64,000 nt of DNA from Pokkaliibacter sp046614695 (lineage in GTDB: Bacteria; Pseudomonadota; Gammaproteobacteria; Pseudomonadales; Balneatricaceae). The number at the start of each line of letters is the position of its first letter. Within the stretch, counting starts at the first letter, position 1. A program made the translations under genes and the position numbers. This document shows, piece by piece, positions 6,624 through 15,810 of this stretch. The stretch lies in the NCBI RefSeq assembly GCF_046614695.1, contig NZ_JBKKHQ010000028.1:43522-107521 (forward strand). The letters are read 5' to 3'. A model generated the notes under the pieces. The model was given only the letters and a program-made list of their open reading frames with translations, did not search any database and was not told where the DNA came from.

Positions 6624-9215
6624 TTGAATACCAAAGCAAATCTCGACCTTGCTGCTCATACGCCCATGATGCAGCAATACCTGCGTCTCAAGGCTGATCA
6701 TCCCCATCAATTGCTGTTTTATCGCATGGGGGATTTCTACGAGCTGTTTTATGACGATGCGCGTAAGGCGGCCCGTTTGCTGGATATTACCCAGACCACT
6801 CGCGGCCAGTCCGGCGGTCAGCCCATCCCGATGGCGGGCATTCCCCATCATGCGGCGGAAGGCTATATCGCACGGCTGGTGCGTATGGGTGAGTCGGTCG
6901 TGATTTGCGAACAGGTGGGCGACCCAGCCACCAGTAAAGGCCCGGTGGATCGTCAGGTAAGCCGTATCGTCACACCGGGAACGTTGTCCGATGAAGCCTT
7001 CCTGGAAGACCGTCGAGACAACCTGCTGATGGCGATTGCGCCTCACGAAGGTCACTTTGGCTTATCGGTACTGGATATTTCCAGCGGCCGTTTCAGCGTG
7101 ATTGAAATTGAAGGTGAAGAGGCACTGCAGAGCGAAGTCGAGCGCTTGAACCCTGCCGAAACCCTGATTTCTGAAGAACATCGCTGGCCCGAGTGGTTAA
7201 GCAAGCGCCGTGGCGTGCGCATGATGCCCCCCTGGAACTTTGAGTTGGATACGGCCATGCGCCAGCTGAATGATCAGTTCGGCACCCGCTCCCTCGAAGG
7301 TTTTGGTTGCGCACACCTGAAACTGGCGCTGACGGCGGCTGGCTGTCTGCTGCAGTACGCCAAAGACACTCAGCGTACCGCCCTGCCCCATATTCGTTCC
7401 ATCGGCACGGAAAACCGCGAAGAAAGCGTCATTCTCGATGCGGCAACGCGCCGCAACCTGGAGTTGGAACGCAACCTTAACGGCGGCCCCGAGAATACGC
7501 TGGCCAGTGTGATTGATCAGTGCGTCACGCCGATGGGCAGCCGTATGCTGCGCCGCTGGTTGCACCGCCCCCTACGTGATATTGAGCGTCTCGAAGCACG
7601 CCAGAATAGCCTGAAGTTACTGCTCGACACTTTCCTCTGGAGTGAGCTGCAAGCGCATCTCAAACCCATTGGCGATCTGGAGCGCATTCTGGCCCGTGTG
7701 GCCTTACGAAGCGCCCGCCCCCGAGATCTGGAAAAGCTCAAACTGAGCCTCGCCGCACTGCCCGGCCTGCAAGAGAGCCTGACGCAGGCGGAAACGCCAC
7801 TGCTGCGTCACCTCGCCGAAGGCATTGGCACCTTTCCGTCGCTGGCGGATGAACTGGCCCGCGCCATCATTGATAACCCGCCCGTGGTGGTGCGTGATGG
7901 CGGAGTGATCGCTCCCGGCTATGATGCCGATCTTGATGAACTGCGCGGCCTTAGCGAGCATGCAGGCGAGTTTCTGGTCAAGCTGGAAACCCAGGAGCGT
8001 GAGCAAACCGGCATTTCGACCCTGAAGGTGGGTTACAACCGTGTGCACGGTTATTACATCGAAATTGGCCGCAGCCAGTCCGACAATGTGCCCGCCCGCT
8101 ATATTCGTCGCCAGACCCTGAAAAATGCCGAGCGTTTTATTACCCCTGAGCTGAAAGCCTTTGAGGATAAAGCGCTGAGCGCCAAGAGCCGCGCGCTGGC
8201 ACGTGAGCGTGAGCTGTATGAGTTGCTGCTTGACCGCCTCAATGAGGAGCTGGGCGCATTACAGGATTCCGCCATGAGCCTGTCCGAGCTGGACGTGCTC
8301 ACCAATCTGGCCGAACGTGCCGACAGTCAGAATTACTGCTGCCCGACGCTGGTGGCAGACAGCACCCTGCTGATCGAACAGGGTCGCCACCCGGTGGTTG
8401 AGAATGTCAGCCGTGATCCTTTTGTCGCTAATGATATTCGTCTTGATCAGGACCGCCGCATGCTGGTCATTACCGGTCCGAACATGGGCGGTAAATCGAC
8501 CTATATGCGCCAGATTGCCCTGATCACGTTGCTGGCCCATATCGGCAGCTTTGTACCCGCACAAAGCGCAGAGGTGGGTGTCGTCGACCGGATATTTACC
8601 CGCATGGGCTCCTCCGATGATCTCGCGGGTGGTCGCTCCACCTTCATGGTCGAGATGACGGAGACAGCCAATATTTTGCACAACGCGACCCGCCAGAGTC
8701 TGGTGCTGATGGACGAAGTCGGTCGTGGTACCAGCACTTTTGATGGTCTGTCCTTGGCCTGGTCCGCGGCAGAATGGCTGGCCACACGCCAGGCGCTGAC
8801 GCTCTTTGCCACCCACTACTTTGAACTGACAGCCTTGCCGGAGGATTTCTCCACCACGGCTAACGTCCACCTGACTGCCACCGAGCATCAGGACAACATC
8901 ATCTTCCTGCACAGTGTTGAGGAAGGCCCGGCCAGCCAAAGCTACGGGATACAGGTCGCCAAACTGGCCGGAGTGCCGGGTGGCGTCATCAGCAAGGCAC
9001 GCGAAAAGCTGCACTACCTTGAGAACTTGCAAAAACCGGGTGCGACCAGCACTGAAAACAAAGCAGTTCAACAGCCACACCAGCCGATGCAAGCTGATAT
9101 GTTTGCCGCGATGCCCAGTGCGCTTGAAGAGAAACTGCAATCCATTGATCCGGATAACCTGACGCCCCGTGAGGCGCTGGCATTGCTGTACGATCTTAAA
9201 GCACTCAAGGCCTAA
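6624..9215 (+). CDS. mutS: DNA mismatch repair protein MutS
   Basis: This is a full-length MutS. The N-terminal mismatch-binding domain includes AHTPMMQQYLRLKADHP and the FYRMGDFYELF segment with the Phe-X-Glu mismatch reader. The connector, lever and clamp domains follow. The C-terminal ABC-type ATPase has the Walker A motif GPNMGGKSTYMRQ, the Walker B segment LVLMDEVGRGTSTFDG and the switch histidine in LFATHYFELT. It recognises replication mismatches and recruits MutL. The open frame reaches back to 6498, but homology starts just before AHTPMM. A TTG at 6624 with AAGGA at 6608-6612 gives 863 residues, close to the family norm; the next ATG is at 6666. It is followed by fdxA, the usual neighbour in Pseudomonas-like gammaproteobacteria. 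Confidence 0.97.
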   Translation: MNTKANLDLAAHTPMMQQYLRLKADHPHQLLFYRMGDFYELFYDDARKAARLLDITQTTRGQSGGQPIPMAGIPHHAAEGYIARLVRMGESVVICEQVGDPATSKGPVDRQVSRIVTPGTLSDEAFLEDRRDNLLMAIAPHEGHFGLSVLDISSGRFSVIEIEGEEALQSEVERLNPAETLISEEHRWPEWLSKRRGVRMMPPWNFELDTAMRQLNDQFGTRSLEGFGCAHLKLALTAAGCLLQYAKDTQRTALPHIRSIGTENREESVILDAATRRNLELERNLNGGPENTLASVIDQCVTPMGSRMLRRWLHRPLRDIERLEARQNSLKLLLDTFLWSELQAHLKPIGDLERILARVALRSARPRDLEKLKLSLAALPGLQESLTQAETPLLRHLAEGIGTFPSLADELARAIIDNPPVVVRDGGVIAPGYDADLDELRGLSEHAGEFLVKLETQEREQTGISTLKVGYNRVHGYYIEIGRSQSDNVPARYIRRQTLKNAERFITPELKAFEDKALSAKSRALARERELYELLLDRLNEELGALQDSAMSLSELDVLTNLAERADSQNYCCPTLVADSTLLIEQGRHPVVENVSRDPFVANDIRLDQDRRMLVITGPNMGGKSTYMRQIALITLLAHIGSFVPAQSAEVGVVDRIFTRMGSSDDLAGGRSTFMVEMTETANILHNATRQSLVLMDEVGRGTSTFDGLSLAWSAAEWLATRQALTLFATHYFELTALPEDFSTTANVHLTATEHQDNIIFLHSVEEGPASQSYGIQVAKLAGVPGGVISKAREKLHYLENLQKPGATSTENKAVQQPHQPMQADMFAAMPSALEEKLQSIDPDNLTPREALALLYDLKALKA

Positions 9216-9286
9216 GGTCGTCGCAATCACTTTGATGAGCCCCTGAGCTGTTGCAGCGTAGGGCAAGGGAAGCACAGGAGAATCCC

Positions 9287-9610
9287 ATGACTTATGTCGT
9301 CACTGAAAACTGCATCCAGTGCAAGTACACGGACTGTGTCGATGTCTGCCCCGTCGACTGTTTTTATGAAGGGCCCAACTTTCTGGTTATTCATCCTGAT
9401 GAGTGCATCGACTGCGGTCTTTGCGAACCGGAATGTCCGGCAGAGGCGATCTTCTCTGAGGATGACCTGCCGGCAGAAATGGTGCCCTTTGTGGAGATTA
9501 ACGCTGAACTGGCGGAAATCTGGCCCTGTATTACCGAACAGAAAGCGCCCCTTGAGGATGCTGCCGAGTGGGATGGAAAGCCGGATAAACTGGCATTGTT
9601 AAAGCGCTGA
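9287..9610 (+). CDS. fdxA: Seven-iron ferredoxin FdxA
   Basis: This 107-residue ferredoxin begins MTYVVTENCIQCKYTDC. It carries two cysteine clusters, CxxCxxxxC...CP and CIDCGLCEPECP, arranged as in the [3Fe-4S][4Fe-4S] FdxA type of Azotobacter and Pseudomonas. It acts as a soluble cytoplasmic electron carrier. The ATG at 9287 has CAGGAG a few bases upstream. The frame continues to 9251 but adds nothing conserved. It lies 71 bases after mutS and ends in a strong terminator. Confidence 0.95.
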   Translation: MTYVVTENCIQCKYTDCVDVCPVDCFYEGPNFLVIHPDECIDCGLCEPECPAEAIFSEDDLPAEMVPFVEINAELAEIWPCITEQKAPLEDAAEWDGKPDKLALLKR

Positions 9611-9630
9611 GCGCTGCAGCCTTCCCCAAT

Positions 9631-9661
9631 AAAAAAAGCCTGTCACAAGACAGGCTTTTTT
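9631..9661 (+). terminator. Intrinsic terminator between fdxA and OsmC genes
   Basis: The stem AAGCCTGTC/GACAGGCTT with flanking A and T runs serves the convergent fdxA and OsmC genes. Confidence 0.88.
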
Positions 9662-9687
9662 GTATTCGCAACATGCGGCGACTGAAA

Positions 9688-10107
9688 TCAGGCTTCCTGA
9701 ATTTCATAGGTGTGGGAGATTTCCACGCCACCTTTGCTCAGCATGATAGACACTGAGCAGTACTTGTCAGCAGAGAGCTGAACCGCACGCTTTACGTGGT
9801 TTTCGTTCAGGCCAGTGCCTTTGACGACAAAGTGCATGTGGATCTTGGTGAAGATGGCAGGCACGGCATCCGCACGCTGAGCTTCGATCTGCACCTGACA
9901 GTCCTTAACGTCCTGACGGGACTTCTGCAGCATGGTCATAACGTCGATGGAGGAACAGCCACCCAGACCGGCCAGTACCATTTCCATTGGGCGAGCGCCC
10001 TTGTTTTCACCACCGATGGAAGGCGCGCCATCCATATCCAGAGTGTGGCCACTATCGGTGTCAGCCTGGAAGTGTACGCCTCCACGCCAGTTCACTACGG
10101 TTTTCAT
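9688..10107 (-). CDS. OsmC family peroxiredoxin-like protein
   Basis: This 139-residue OsmC/Ohr-superfamily protein has the two redox cysteines in context: GLGGCSSIDVM near residue 51 and DKYCSVSIMLS near residue 115. The family reduces organic hydroperoxides or related electrophiles in the cytoplasm; this YhfA-like branch is less well defined. It stands 64 bases downstream of trpC on the same strand, with no terminator I can see between them, so it may be read through from trpGDC. Confidence 0.88.
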   Translation of the reverse strand: MKTVVNWRGGVHFQADTDSGHTLDMDGAPSIGGENKGARPMEMVLAGLGGCSSIDVMTMLQKSRQDVKDCQVQIEAQRADAVPAIFTKIHMHFVVKGTGLNENHVKRAVQLSADKYCSVSIMLSKGGVEISHTYEIQEA

Positions 10108-10171
10108 TCTGACTCCTCAGAAAATCCAATCTTCAAAACACAACTCTTAAGGCCCGAGGTGATATCCGGCC

Positions 10172-10972
10172 TCAGAAAAACAGGGTACGCAGCTGCTCGC
10201 CAGGCTCCTGGGCACGCATAAAGGCTTCACCCACGAGGAACGCATTCACCTGATGCTCACGCATCGCATCCACATCCGCGCGGGTATGGATGCCGCTTTC
10301 AGTCACGACCAGACGGTCTGCCGGCATACGATCCAGCAAGCGATAGGTATTGTTCAGGCTCACCTCAAAGGTGTGCAAATCACGGTTGTTCACACCGACC
10401 AGCGGGGTCGACAGGTTCAGCGCGTGTTCCAGCTCATCCTCACCGTGTACTTCCACCAGCACATCCATGCCGAGTTCACGGGCCTGATCGTGCAGGTCTT
10501 TCATCTGTGGGAAGTCCAGTGCCGCGACGATCAACAGAATGCAGTCAGCACCAATCGCACGGGCCTCAGAAACCTGATAGGCATCGACGATAAAATCCTT
10601 GCGAATCACCGGCAGTGCGCAGGCTGCACGCGCCTGTTGCAGGTAGTCCTCATGACCCTGAAAGAAATCACGATCCGTCAGAACTGACAGACAGGCAGCA
10701 CCGCCTTTCTCATAGGACTGGGCAATTTCAGCAGGACGAAAGTCAGCGCGCAGCAGCCCTTTACTGGGGGAGGCTTTCTTCACCTCGGCGATAACCGCCG
10801 CATCACCGGCTTCAATACGGGCTTTCATGCTGTTGTAAAAACCGCGCGGCGCGCTTTGCTCTTTGGCCAGCGCCTCCAGGGCAGCCACTGGCGTACTTTT
10901 CAGACGCTCGGCAATTTCTTCCTGTTTGCGAGCCAGAATGCGACGCAAAACGGTAGGTGCACAGCTACTCAT
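10172..10972 (-). CDS. trpC: Indole-3-glycerol phosphate synthase
   Basis: This is a 266-residue TIM barrel that converts carboxyphenylamino-deoxyribulose phosphate to indole-3-glycerol phosphate in tryptophan synthesis. Motifs include IAEVKKASPSKGL (phosphate and catalytic lysine), VLTDRDFFQG, IRKDFIVDAYQV, LVEVHGEDE and VGVNNRDLHTF. The ATG at 10972 begins one base after the trpD stop, so the two are coupled; the longer frame to 11047 only overlaps trpD. It is a monofunctional TrpC, not fused to TrpF. Confidence 0.95.
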   Translation of the reverse strand: MSSCAPTVLRRILARKQEEIAERLKSTPVAALEALAKEQSAPRGFYNSMKARIEAGDAAVIAEVKKASPSKGLLRADFRPAEIAQSYEKGGAACLSVLTDRDFFQGHEDYLQQARAACALPVIRKDFIVDAYQVSEARAIGADCILLIVAALDFPQMKDLHDQARELGMDVLVEVHGEDELEHALNLSTPLVGVNNRDLHTFEVSLNNTYRLLDRMPADRLVVTESGIHTRADVDAMREHQVNAFLVGEAFMRAQEPGEQLRTLFF

Positions 10973-10973
10973 G

Positions 10974-12002
10974 TTATTTCTCTCCTGCCATTTTCTGCGT
11001 AAGGGCGACCAACGCTTCGAGCTTGGCGATCGCCTTGCCGCTAGCAATCATATCCGTGGCGACATCAATCCCGCTTTGCAGGCTGGACGCCAGACCTGCT
11101 GCGTAAATCGCCGCACCTGCATTCAGGCGAACGATATCGGTCGCACCACCACCCTGCCCGGTTAGCGCATCACGGATCAGCGCATAACTTGCCTGCGGGG
11201 TGTCAACGACCAGCTCATTCAGCGGGCTGCGAGCCAGGCCAAAATCTTCCGGGGAAATCTGGTATTCACGGATTTCACCGTCTTTAAGTTCTGCAACGAA
11301 GGTGTCCGAGGCGATGGAAATCTCATCCAGACCATCGGCAGCATGCACGACCAACACATGGTCGGAGCCAAGCTGGCTCAGGGTTTCTGCCACCGGACGC
11401 AGCCAGCGATGACTGAAAACACCCAGTAACTGATTGGGGGCCAGCGCGGGGTTCGTCAATGGGCCTAGCAGGTTGAAAATAGTACGAACGCCCATTTCCT
11501 TGCGCGGCCCGATAGCATGCTTCATCGCGCCGTGATGGGCTGGTGCAAACATGAAACCAACACCCACCTCTTTAATGCACTGCACGACCTGGGAAGGTGT
11601 CAGCGCGAGGTTCACGCCCGCGGCTTCCAGCACATCCGCACTGCCGCTGGAGGAAGATGCCGCACGGTTGCCGTGCTTGGCTACGTGACCACCGGCTGCC
11701 GCGACCACAAAGGCCGATGCGGTGGAAACGTTAAACACATGAGCACCGTCACCGCCTGTACCGCAGGTATCAATCAGGTTCGGCACATCCACATCGACGC
11801 GAGTGGCGAGGCTTCGCATAGTGCGCGCAGCACCAACGATCTCATCCACGGTTTCGCCTTTCATGGTCAGGCCAATCAGAAAACCGCCGATCTGGGCAGG
11901 GGTTGCTTCCCCGGTCATCACCAGCGCCATCAGCTCCTGCATCTGCTCGGCAGAGAAATCTTCATTAGCCATTACCTGCCGAATGGCTTGCTGCATATTC
12001 AT
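10974..12002 (-). CDS. trpD: Anthranilate phosphoribosyltransferase
   Basis: This 342-residue enzyme joins anthranilate to PRPP. It carries the conserved DTCGTGGDG phosphate loop, VAKHGNRAASSSSGSADVLEA and the KEMGVRTIFNLLGPLTNP segment. Its start overlaps the trpG stop by four bases (ATGA), and one base separates it from trpC, so trpGDC is a tight translational unit. No fused glutaminase domain is present, the trpG function being encoded separately upstream. Confidence 0.96.
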   Translation of the reverse strand: MNMQQAIRQVMANEDFSAEQMQELMALVMTGEATPAQIGGFLIGLTMKGETVDEIVGAARTMRSLATRVDVDVPNLIDTCGTGGDGAHVFNVSTASAFVVAAAGGHVAKHGNRAASSSSGSADVLEAAGVNLALTPSQVVQCIKEVGVGFMFAPAHHGAMKHAIGPRKEMGVRTIFNLLGPLTNPALAPNQLLGVFSHRWLRPVAETLSQLGSDHVLVVHAADGLDEISIASDTFVAELKDGEIREYQISPEDFGLARSPLNELVVDTPQASYALIRDALTGQGGGATDIVRLNAGAAIYAAGLASSLQSGIDVATDMIASGKAIAKLEALVALTQKMAGEK

Positions 12003-12592
12003 CGACGACCCTCCTGGCGAGTGAGAAAGTTGGCCAATAACGCATGGCCCTGTTCTGTCATTATGGACTCTGGATGGAATTGTACCCCTTCTACCTCAAG
12101 CTGTTTATGACGAACGCCCATGATTTCTTCCATCTCACCGTTCTGGTGAGTGGTCCAGGCGGTCACTTCCAGACAGTCAGGCAGGCGTGTCTTGTCAATC
12201 ACCAGCGAGTGATAGCGGGTAGCGCGAAGAGGTTGGTTCAGCCCCTGAAAAACGCCTTGGTTACGGTGCGTCACCAGCGAGGTTTTACCATGCATCACCT
12301 GCCCTGCGCGCACCACGTGGCCGCCAAAAAACTGGCCAATACACTGATGCCCGAGGCAAATGCCTAGCACAGGTACGCGTCCGGCAAAATAGTCGAGTGC
12401 TTCCAGAGAAATACCGGCCTGATCAGGATCACAGGGACCGGGGGATATCACCACATGGGTGGGATTAAGACGCGCCAGTGCCTGGCGATCCAGCTCATCA
12501 TTGCGCTTAACGCAGACATCGGCGCCCAGTGTTTGCAGATACTGAACGACGTTGTAGGTAAAGGAATCGAAGTTATCGATCATCAACAGCAT
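11999..12592 (-). CDS. trpG: Anthranilate/aminodeoxychorismate synthase glutaminase subunit
   Basis: This 197-residue class I glutamine amidotransferase starts MLLMIDNFDSFTYNVVQYL. It has the nucleophile elbow LGICLGHQCIGQ (Cys about 79) and the His-Glu pair in GVQFHPES. It supplies ammonia to TrpE, and in many bacteria also to PabB. The large subunit TrpE is not next to it. A diguanylate cyclase gene lies upstream where trpE is usually found in rpe-gph-trpE-trpGDC clusters. The position at the head of trpDC supports the trpG name, although a pabA role could be shared. Confidence 0.94.
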   Translation of the reverse strand: MLLMIDNFDSFTYNVVQYLQTLGADVCVKRNDELDRQALARLNPTHVVISPGPCDPDQAGISLEALDYFAGRVPVLGICLGHQCIGQFFGGHVVRAGQVMHGKTSLVTHRNQGVFQGLNQPLRATRYHSLVIDKTRLPDCLEVTAWTTHQNGEMEEIMGVRHKQLEVEGVQFHPESIMTEQGHALLANFLTRQEGRR

Positions 12593-12656
12593 GAATCGAC
12601 CCGCAATAGCCTGACAATGATGATGTCCTTGCTAGATAACAAAGAGTGAGAAAACC

Positions 12657-12693
12657 AAGAAGAAAACCCGACCCTGTGGCGCGTTTTCTTCTT
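12657..12693 (-). promoter_or_regulatory. Long hairpin in the trpG leader
   Basis: AAGAAGAAAAC and GTTTTCTTCTT form a perfect 11-base inverted repeat around 15 bases, 65 bases before trpG. In the leader RNA it could be a terminator for the upstream cyclase gene or an attenuator-like structure. I found no leader peptide rich in Trp codons. Confidence 0.5.
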
Positions 12694-12709
12694 CTGATTC
12701 GAGGCGGGG

Positions 12710-12738
12710 ATTGTACGGGAAGATCGCAGCAATGTCCT
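12710..12738 (-). promoter_or_regulatory. Candidate sigma-70 promoter for trpGDC
   Basis: On the minus strand AGGACA (12738-12733) and TACAAT (12715-12710) are 17 bases apart. They match the -35 and -10 consensus at four and five of six positions. Transcription would start near 12703, placing the hairpin at 12693-12657 in the leader. Confidence 0.4.
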
Positions 12739-12751
12739 GCATCAGGGCGTT

Positions 12752-14236
12752 TTAGGCCTCATCAGGTTCAGGGGAAATATCCGGAGGGAGCATCGCCTTA
12801 GCATCAGCGACATCATGACAGCCATAGCACTGATCATTTTCATCAACGATGCAGTTGCGCCCCTGATGCTTGGCCTGATACATCGCCTTATCCGCGCGGG
12901 CGTAAAGTGTCTGCAAGTTATCACCCTCGGCGTAGGTTGCCACCCCGGCGCTCAGGCGCAAGATCACAGGGTCACCCTCCACATAGAGAGGATGATCAGC
13001 AAGATAACAAGCCACACGTGCGATAAAGGTCGCAGCGCCCTGAATTGCCGTGCTGGGAAGAATGGCGACAAACTCTTCACCGCCCCAGCGGCAAATCATG
13101 TCAGGCGCCCGCTTGAGCTGCATGATCGCATCGGCGAAATAACACAACGCCAAGTCTCCCACTTCATGGCCGTATTTATCATTCACATTCTTGAAGTGGT
13201 CGAAATCAATCTGCACCAGAGTAAAAGGCTGGTGGTAACGGCGACTGCGGTCGATTTCCTGCACCAGCGCCTGTTCGGCAAACCGACGGTTATAAAGTTG
13301 GGTCAGAGTATCGGTGGTGGCGAGTCGCTGCAGACGCTCCTGCGCTTCTTTCAGCGCTTCAATATCCTTTGCACGGGCAACTTCGTTTCCGATCCATTCG
13401 GCAAAGAGACGCACCAGCTCCACATCCTGATTCGAGAAAGGCACACAGGTCACGGGGCTCAGAAAATTGAGGGTGCCATAAGGCTCACCATCAAGAAATA
13501 CCGGTGCGGCAAGCACCGCCTCAGCACCCAAGGCGTGGAAACTGGCCTGCGCCGACAGCGGCGCACTGGCCAGATGGCTAAAGGCCAGCACATCGGCGCT
13601 ATCCAGAATCTGGTGGTAGTAGGTTTGGCTCAGATTAAGCTGAGCGCCGGGCGGATAGGCATTCTCGGGGTGGCGGCTCCAGAGCACCTGGTAATGATCA
13701 TCCTGTTTCTTGCCGAAGAAGCCGATGGGTAAACCGAAGTGACAACAGCCCAGATCAATAATGGCCTGCACCCGTTCATGATGAGACATCTTGCGCGATG
13801 AAGTGATTTTATGCAGCGCACTGAGTGCCTGATCAGCGGCCAGGCGGGAAGTCACATCCTTCACAAAGCCAAGGTAGTAAAGGCCATCTTCCTTACTGGG
13901 GCGCATCTGCCCGCCATGAACCTCACCGGTAAAAATGCTGCCATCCTTACGGCGGAACTGCACGTAGGACTGCACATCCGAATGAGTTCCCAGTGGGTAG
14001 TTGAAACGCTGGGCGCCCTGAGTGACGTACTCTTCCTGCTCTGCGTAAAGACATCGCACTGACTGCCCAAGAATCTCCCCTTCCCGATAGCCGAACATCT
14101 TCAGCCCGAAAGGATTAATCATCAGGATCTGCCGGGTCGCATCCGTCAGGATGACCGCTACTTCCACATGCGCGAAGATTTTCTCCAGCATGTGTTCAAT
14201 AGAATCTGCCGATTGGAAAGGAAATGCCTGGATCAT
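12752..14236 (-). CDS. PAS-GAF diguanylate cyclase
   Basis: This protein of about 494 residues has a PAS domain (residues about 10-130, including MINPFGLKMFGYREGEILGQ), a GAF domain (about 145-300) and a C-terminal GGDEF domain. The active site is intact (RWGGEEFVAI, around residue 383). An RxxD inhibitory site (RAPD) sits exactly five residues before it, so product feedback is likely. It should make cyclic di-GMP in response to a cytoplasmic signal; no transmembrane segment is evident. The frame opens with a TTG at 14272, but the ATG at 14236 after AAGGA is more likely. It occupies the slot between gph and trpG that trpE often fills. Confidence 0.92.
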   Translation of the reverse strand: MIQAFPFQSADSIEHMLEKIFAHVEVAVILTDATRQILMINPFGLKMFGYREGEILGQSVRCLYAEQEEYVTQGAQRFNYPLGTHSDVQSYVQFRRKDGSIFTGEVHGGQMRPSKEDGLYYLGFVKDVTSRLAADQALSALHKITSSRKMSHHERVQAIIDLGCCHFGLPIGFFGKKQDDHYQVLWSRHPENAYPPGAQLNLSQTYYHQILDSADVLAFSHLASAPLSAQASFHALGAEAVLAAPVFLDGEPYGTLNFLSPVTCVPFSNQDVELVRLFAEWIGNEVARAKDIEALKEAQERLQRLATTDTLTQLYNRRFAEQALVQEIDRSRRYHQPFTLVQIDFDHFKNVNDKYGHEVGDLALCYFADAIMQLKRAPDMICRWGGEEFVAILPSTAIQGAATFIARVACYLADHPLYVEGDPVILRLSAGVATYAEGDNLQTLYARADKAMYQAKHQGRNCIVDENDQCYGCHDVADAKAMLPPDISPEPDEA

Positions 14237-14440
14237 GCGAGTGCCACAGTCCTTAAATCGAATAAGCCCCAAGTATTAAACTTACTCTGCCGTTCACTCA
14301 GGTCAAACTTTCTGTGGCTAAAAAGCCAGTATTTACAAACGAATATCGCCAGAGTGATGGATTTCTCTCACACGCTGGCGATATGGCAGGATTTTTTCTC
14401 AACTTGGGACAGATAACGATGGAAGAAGCTCGTTAACTGC

Positions 14441-15136
14441 TCAGGCGGTCAACTCGGTCAGTTGCTCAACGACCCGGTCAGGAGAGGCTGTGGTGATGGG
14501 TTCACCATGATTATAGCCATAGGGCACACCAATGGCGGCCATTGCGGCGTTTCGCGCAGCTTCGATGTCATGGCGGGAATCCCCCACCATCACACATGCC
14601 GCTTTCGGCACCTGTAAGCGCTCGACAGCCAGCAGTAATTGCGCAGGGTCTGGCTTTCGCTGTGGCAGGGTATCGCCACCGATGATCACGCTGAAGTATT
14701 GGCGAATCCCCAGATGTTCCAGTAATGCAGGAACGTAACGCTCCGGTTTATTGGTCACCACCGCCAGCTTAAGCCCCTGATCCTGTAACTGTTGAAGCGC
14801 TTGGCTGACACCGGGATAAAGGCAGGCATTCTGTCCATTCAGGCGCTCATACGCACTGGCGAAAAGTCCTTCGGCATCTGACAAATGCTGCAACAAGGCA
14901 GGATGGTCGTCTGTAGGATACATCTCATGAGTCAGCGCTCGCTTGATCAGCAAGGTCGCACCATTACCCACCCAGTGCCGAGCACCTTCAATGCCGGCGG
15001 GCGGTTTACCCAGCGCGGTCAGCATTTCATCAAGCGCCGCTGCCAGATCAGGCACGGAGTCCACCAGCGTGCCGTCCAGATCAAAAAGCACGCCCTGGCA
15101 GGTTTGCCCGCAAACCTCGTCGATCAACTGACTCAT
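14441..15136 (-). CDS. gph: Phosphoglycolate phosphatase
   Basis: This 231-residue HAD hydrolase has motif I VLFDLDGTLVDS, motif II around VVTNKP and motif III/IV MVGDSRHDIEAAR. It clears 2-phosphoglycolate formed during repair of oxidised DNA ends. Its ATG overlaps the rpe stop by four bases, the usual rpe-gph coupling in gammaproteobacteria. About 200 bases separate it from the cyclase gene downstream, with no obvious terminator. Confidence 0.94.
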   Translation of the reverse strand: MSQLIDEVCGQTCQGVLFDLDGTLVDSVPDLAAALDEMLTALGKPPAGIEGARHWVGNGATLLIKRALTHEMYPTDDHPALLQHLSDAEGLFASAYERLNGQNACLYPGVSQALQQLQDQGLKLAVVTNKPERYVPALLEHLGIRQYFSVIIGGDTLPQRKPDPAQLLLAVERLQVPKAACVMVGDSRHDIEAARNAAMAAIGVPYGYNHGEPITTASPDRVVEQLTELTA

Positions 15137-15810
15137 ACCGAAGCCTGTTTCAACAGTTCATCGCGCATCGCCTGAATCGTCGCCGCGTAGTCGTCGGTAT
15201 TGAAGATCGCCGAGCCCGCAACAAAGGTATCTGCGCCCGCTTTGGCAATCTCGCCAATGTTATTGATCCCCACCCCACCGTCGACTTCCAGACGAATATC
15301 CAGCCCGGAGCGGTCTATCAACGCACGCGTCTGGCGGATTTTTTCAAGGGTGTGCGGAATAAACTTCTGACCACCAAAGCCCGGGTTAACGGACATCAGC
15401 AAAATCATATCGACCTTATCCAACACATGTTCAAGCACATGCAGCGGAGTCGCAGGGTTCAGCACCAGACCTGATTTGCAGCCACCGTCACGCACCAGTT
15501 GCAAGGAGCGGTCGATGTGCTCGGAGGCTTCCGGGTGAAAAGTGATAAAGCTGGCGCCCGCTTCGATAAAATCGCCAATTATGCGATCCACCGGTTTAAC
15601 CATAAGGTGGACATCAATAGGCGCCTTAATGCCATAATTGCGCAACGCCTTGCAAACCATCGGCCCTATGGTCAGGTTGGGCACATAGTGGTTATCCATC
15701 ACATCGAAATGTACGATATCGGCACCAGCGGCCAGCACCGCGTCCACTTCTTCCCCCAATCGGGCGAAGTCGGCGGAGAGGATCGAAGGAGCAATCAGGT
15801 AGTCTTTCAT
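15133..15810 (-). CDS. rpe: Ribulose-phosphate 3-epimerase
   Basis: This 225-residue TIM barrel interconverts ribulose 5-phosphate and xylulose 5-phosphate. It begins MKDYLIAPSILSADFARLG and carries the metal and catalytic residues in HFDVMDNHYVPNLT, VHLMV, MSVNPGFGGQKF and LEVDGGVG. The frame extends to 16029, but homology begins at the ATG at 15810. That start overlaps the divergent DUF3530 gene's first codon at 15809, an unusual head-to-head arrangement without a spacer. Confidence 0.96.
   Translation of the reverse strand: MKDYLIAPSILSADFARLGEEVDAVLAAGADIVHFDVMDNHYVPNLTIGPMVCKALRNYGIKAPIDVHLMVKPVDRIIGDFIEAGASFITFHPEASEHIDRSLQLVRDGGCKSGLVLNPATPLHVLEHVLDKVDMILLMSVNPGFGGQKFIPHTLEKIRQTRALIDRSGLDIRLEVDGGVGINNIGEIAKAGADTFVAGSAIFNTDDYAATIQAMRDELLKQASV

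Noticed and set aside
8259..9275. 338-codon minus-strand frame across the end of mutS
   Set aside because: It is a shadow of mutS, whose ATPase motifs lie in the same DNA on the other strand.
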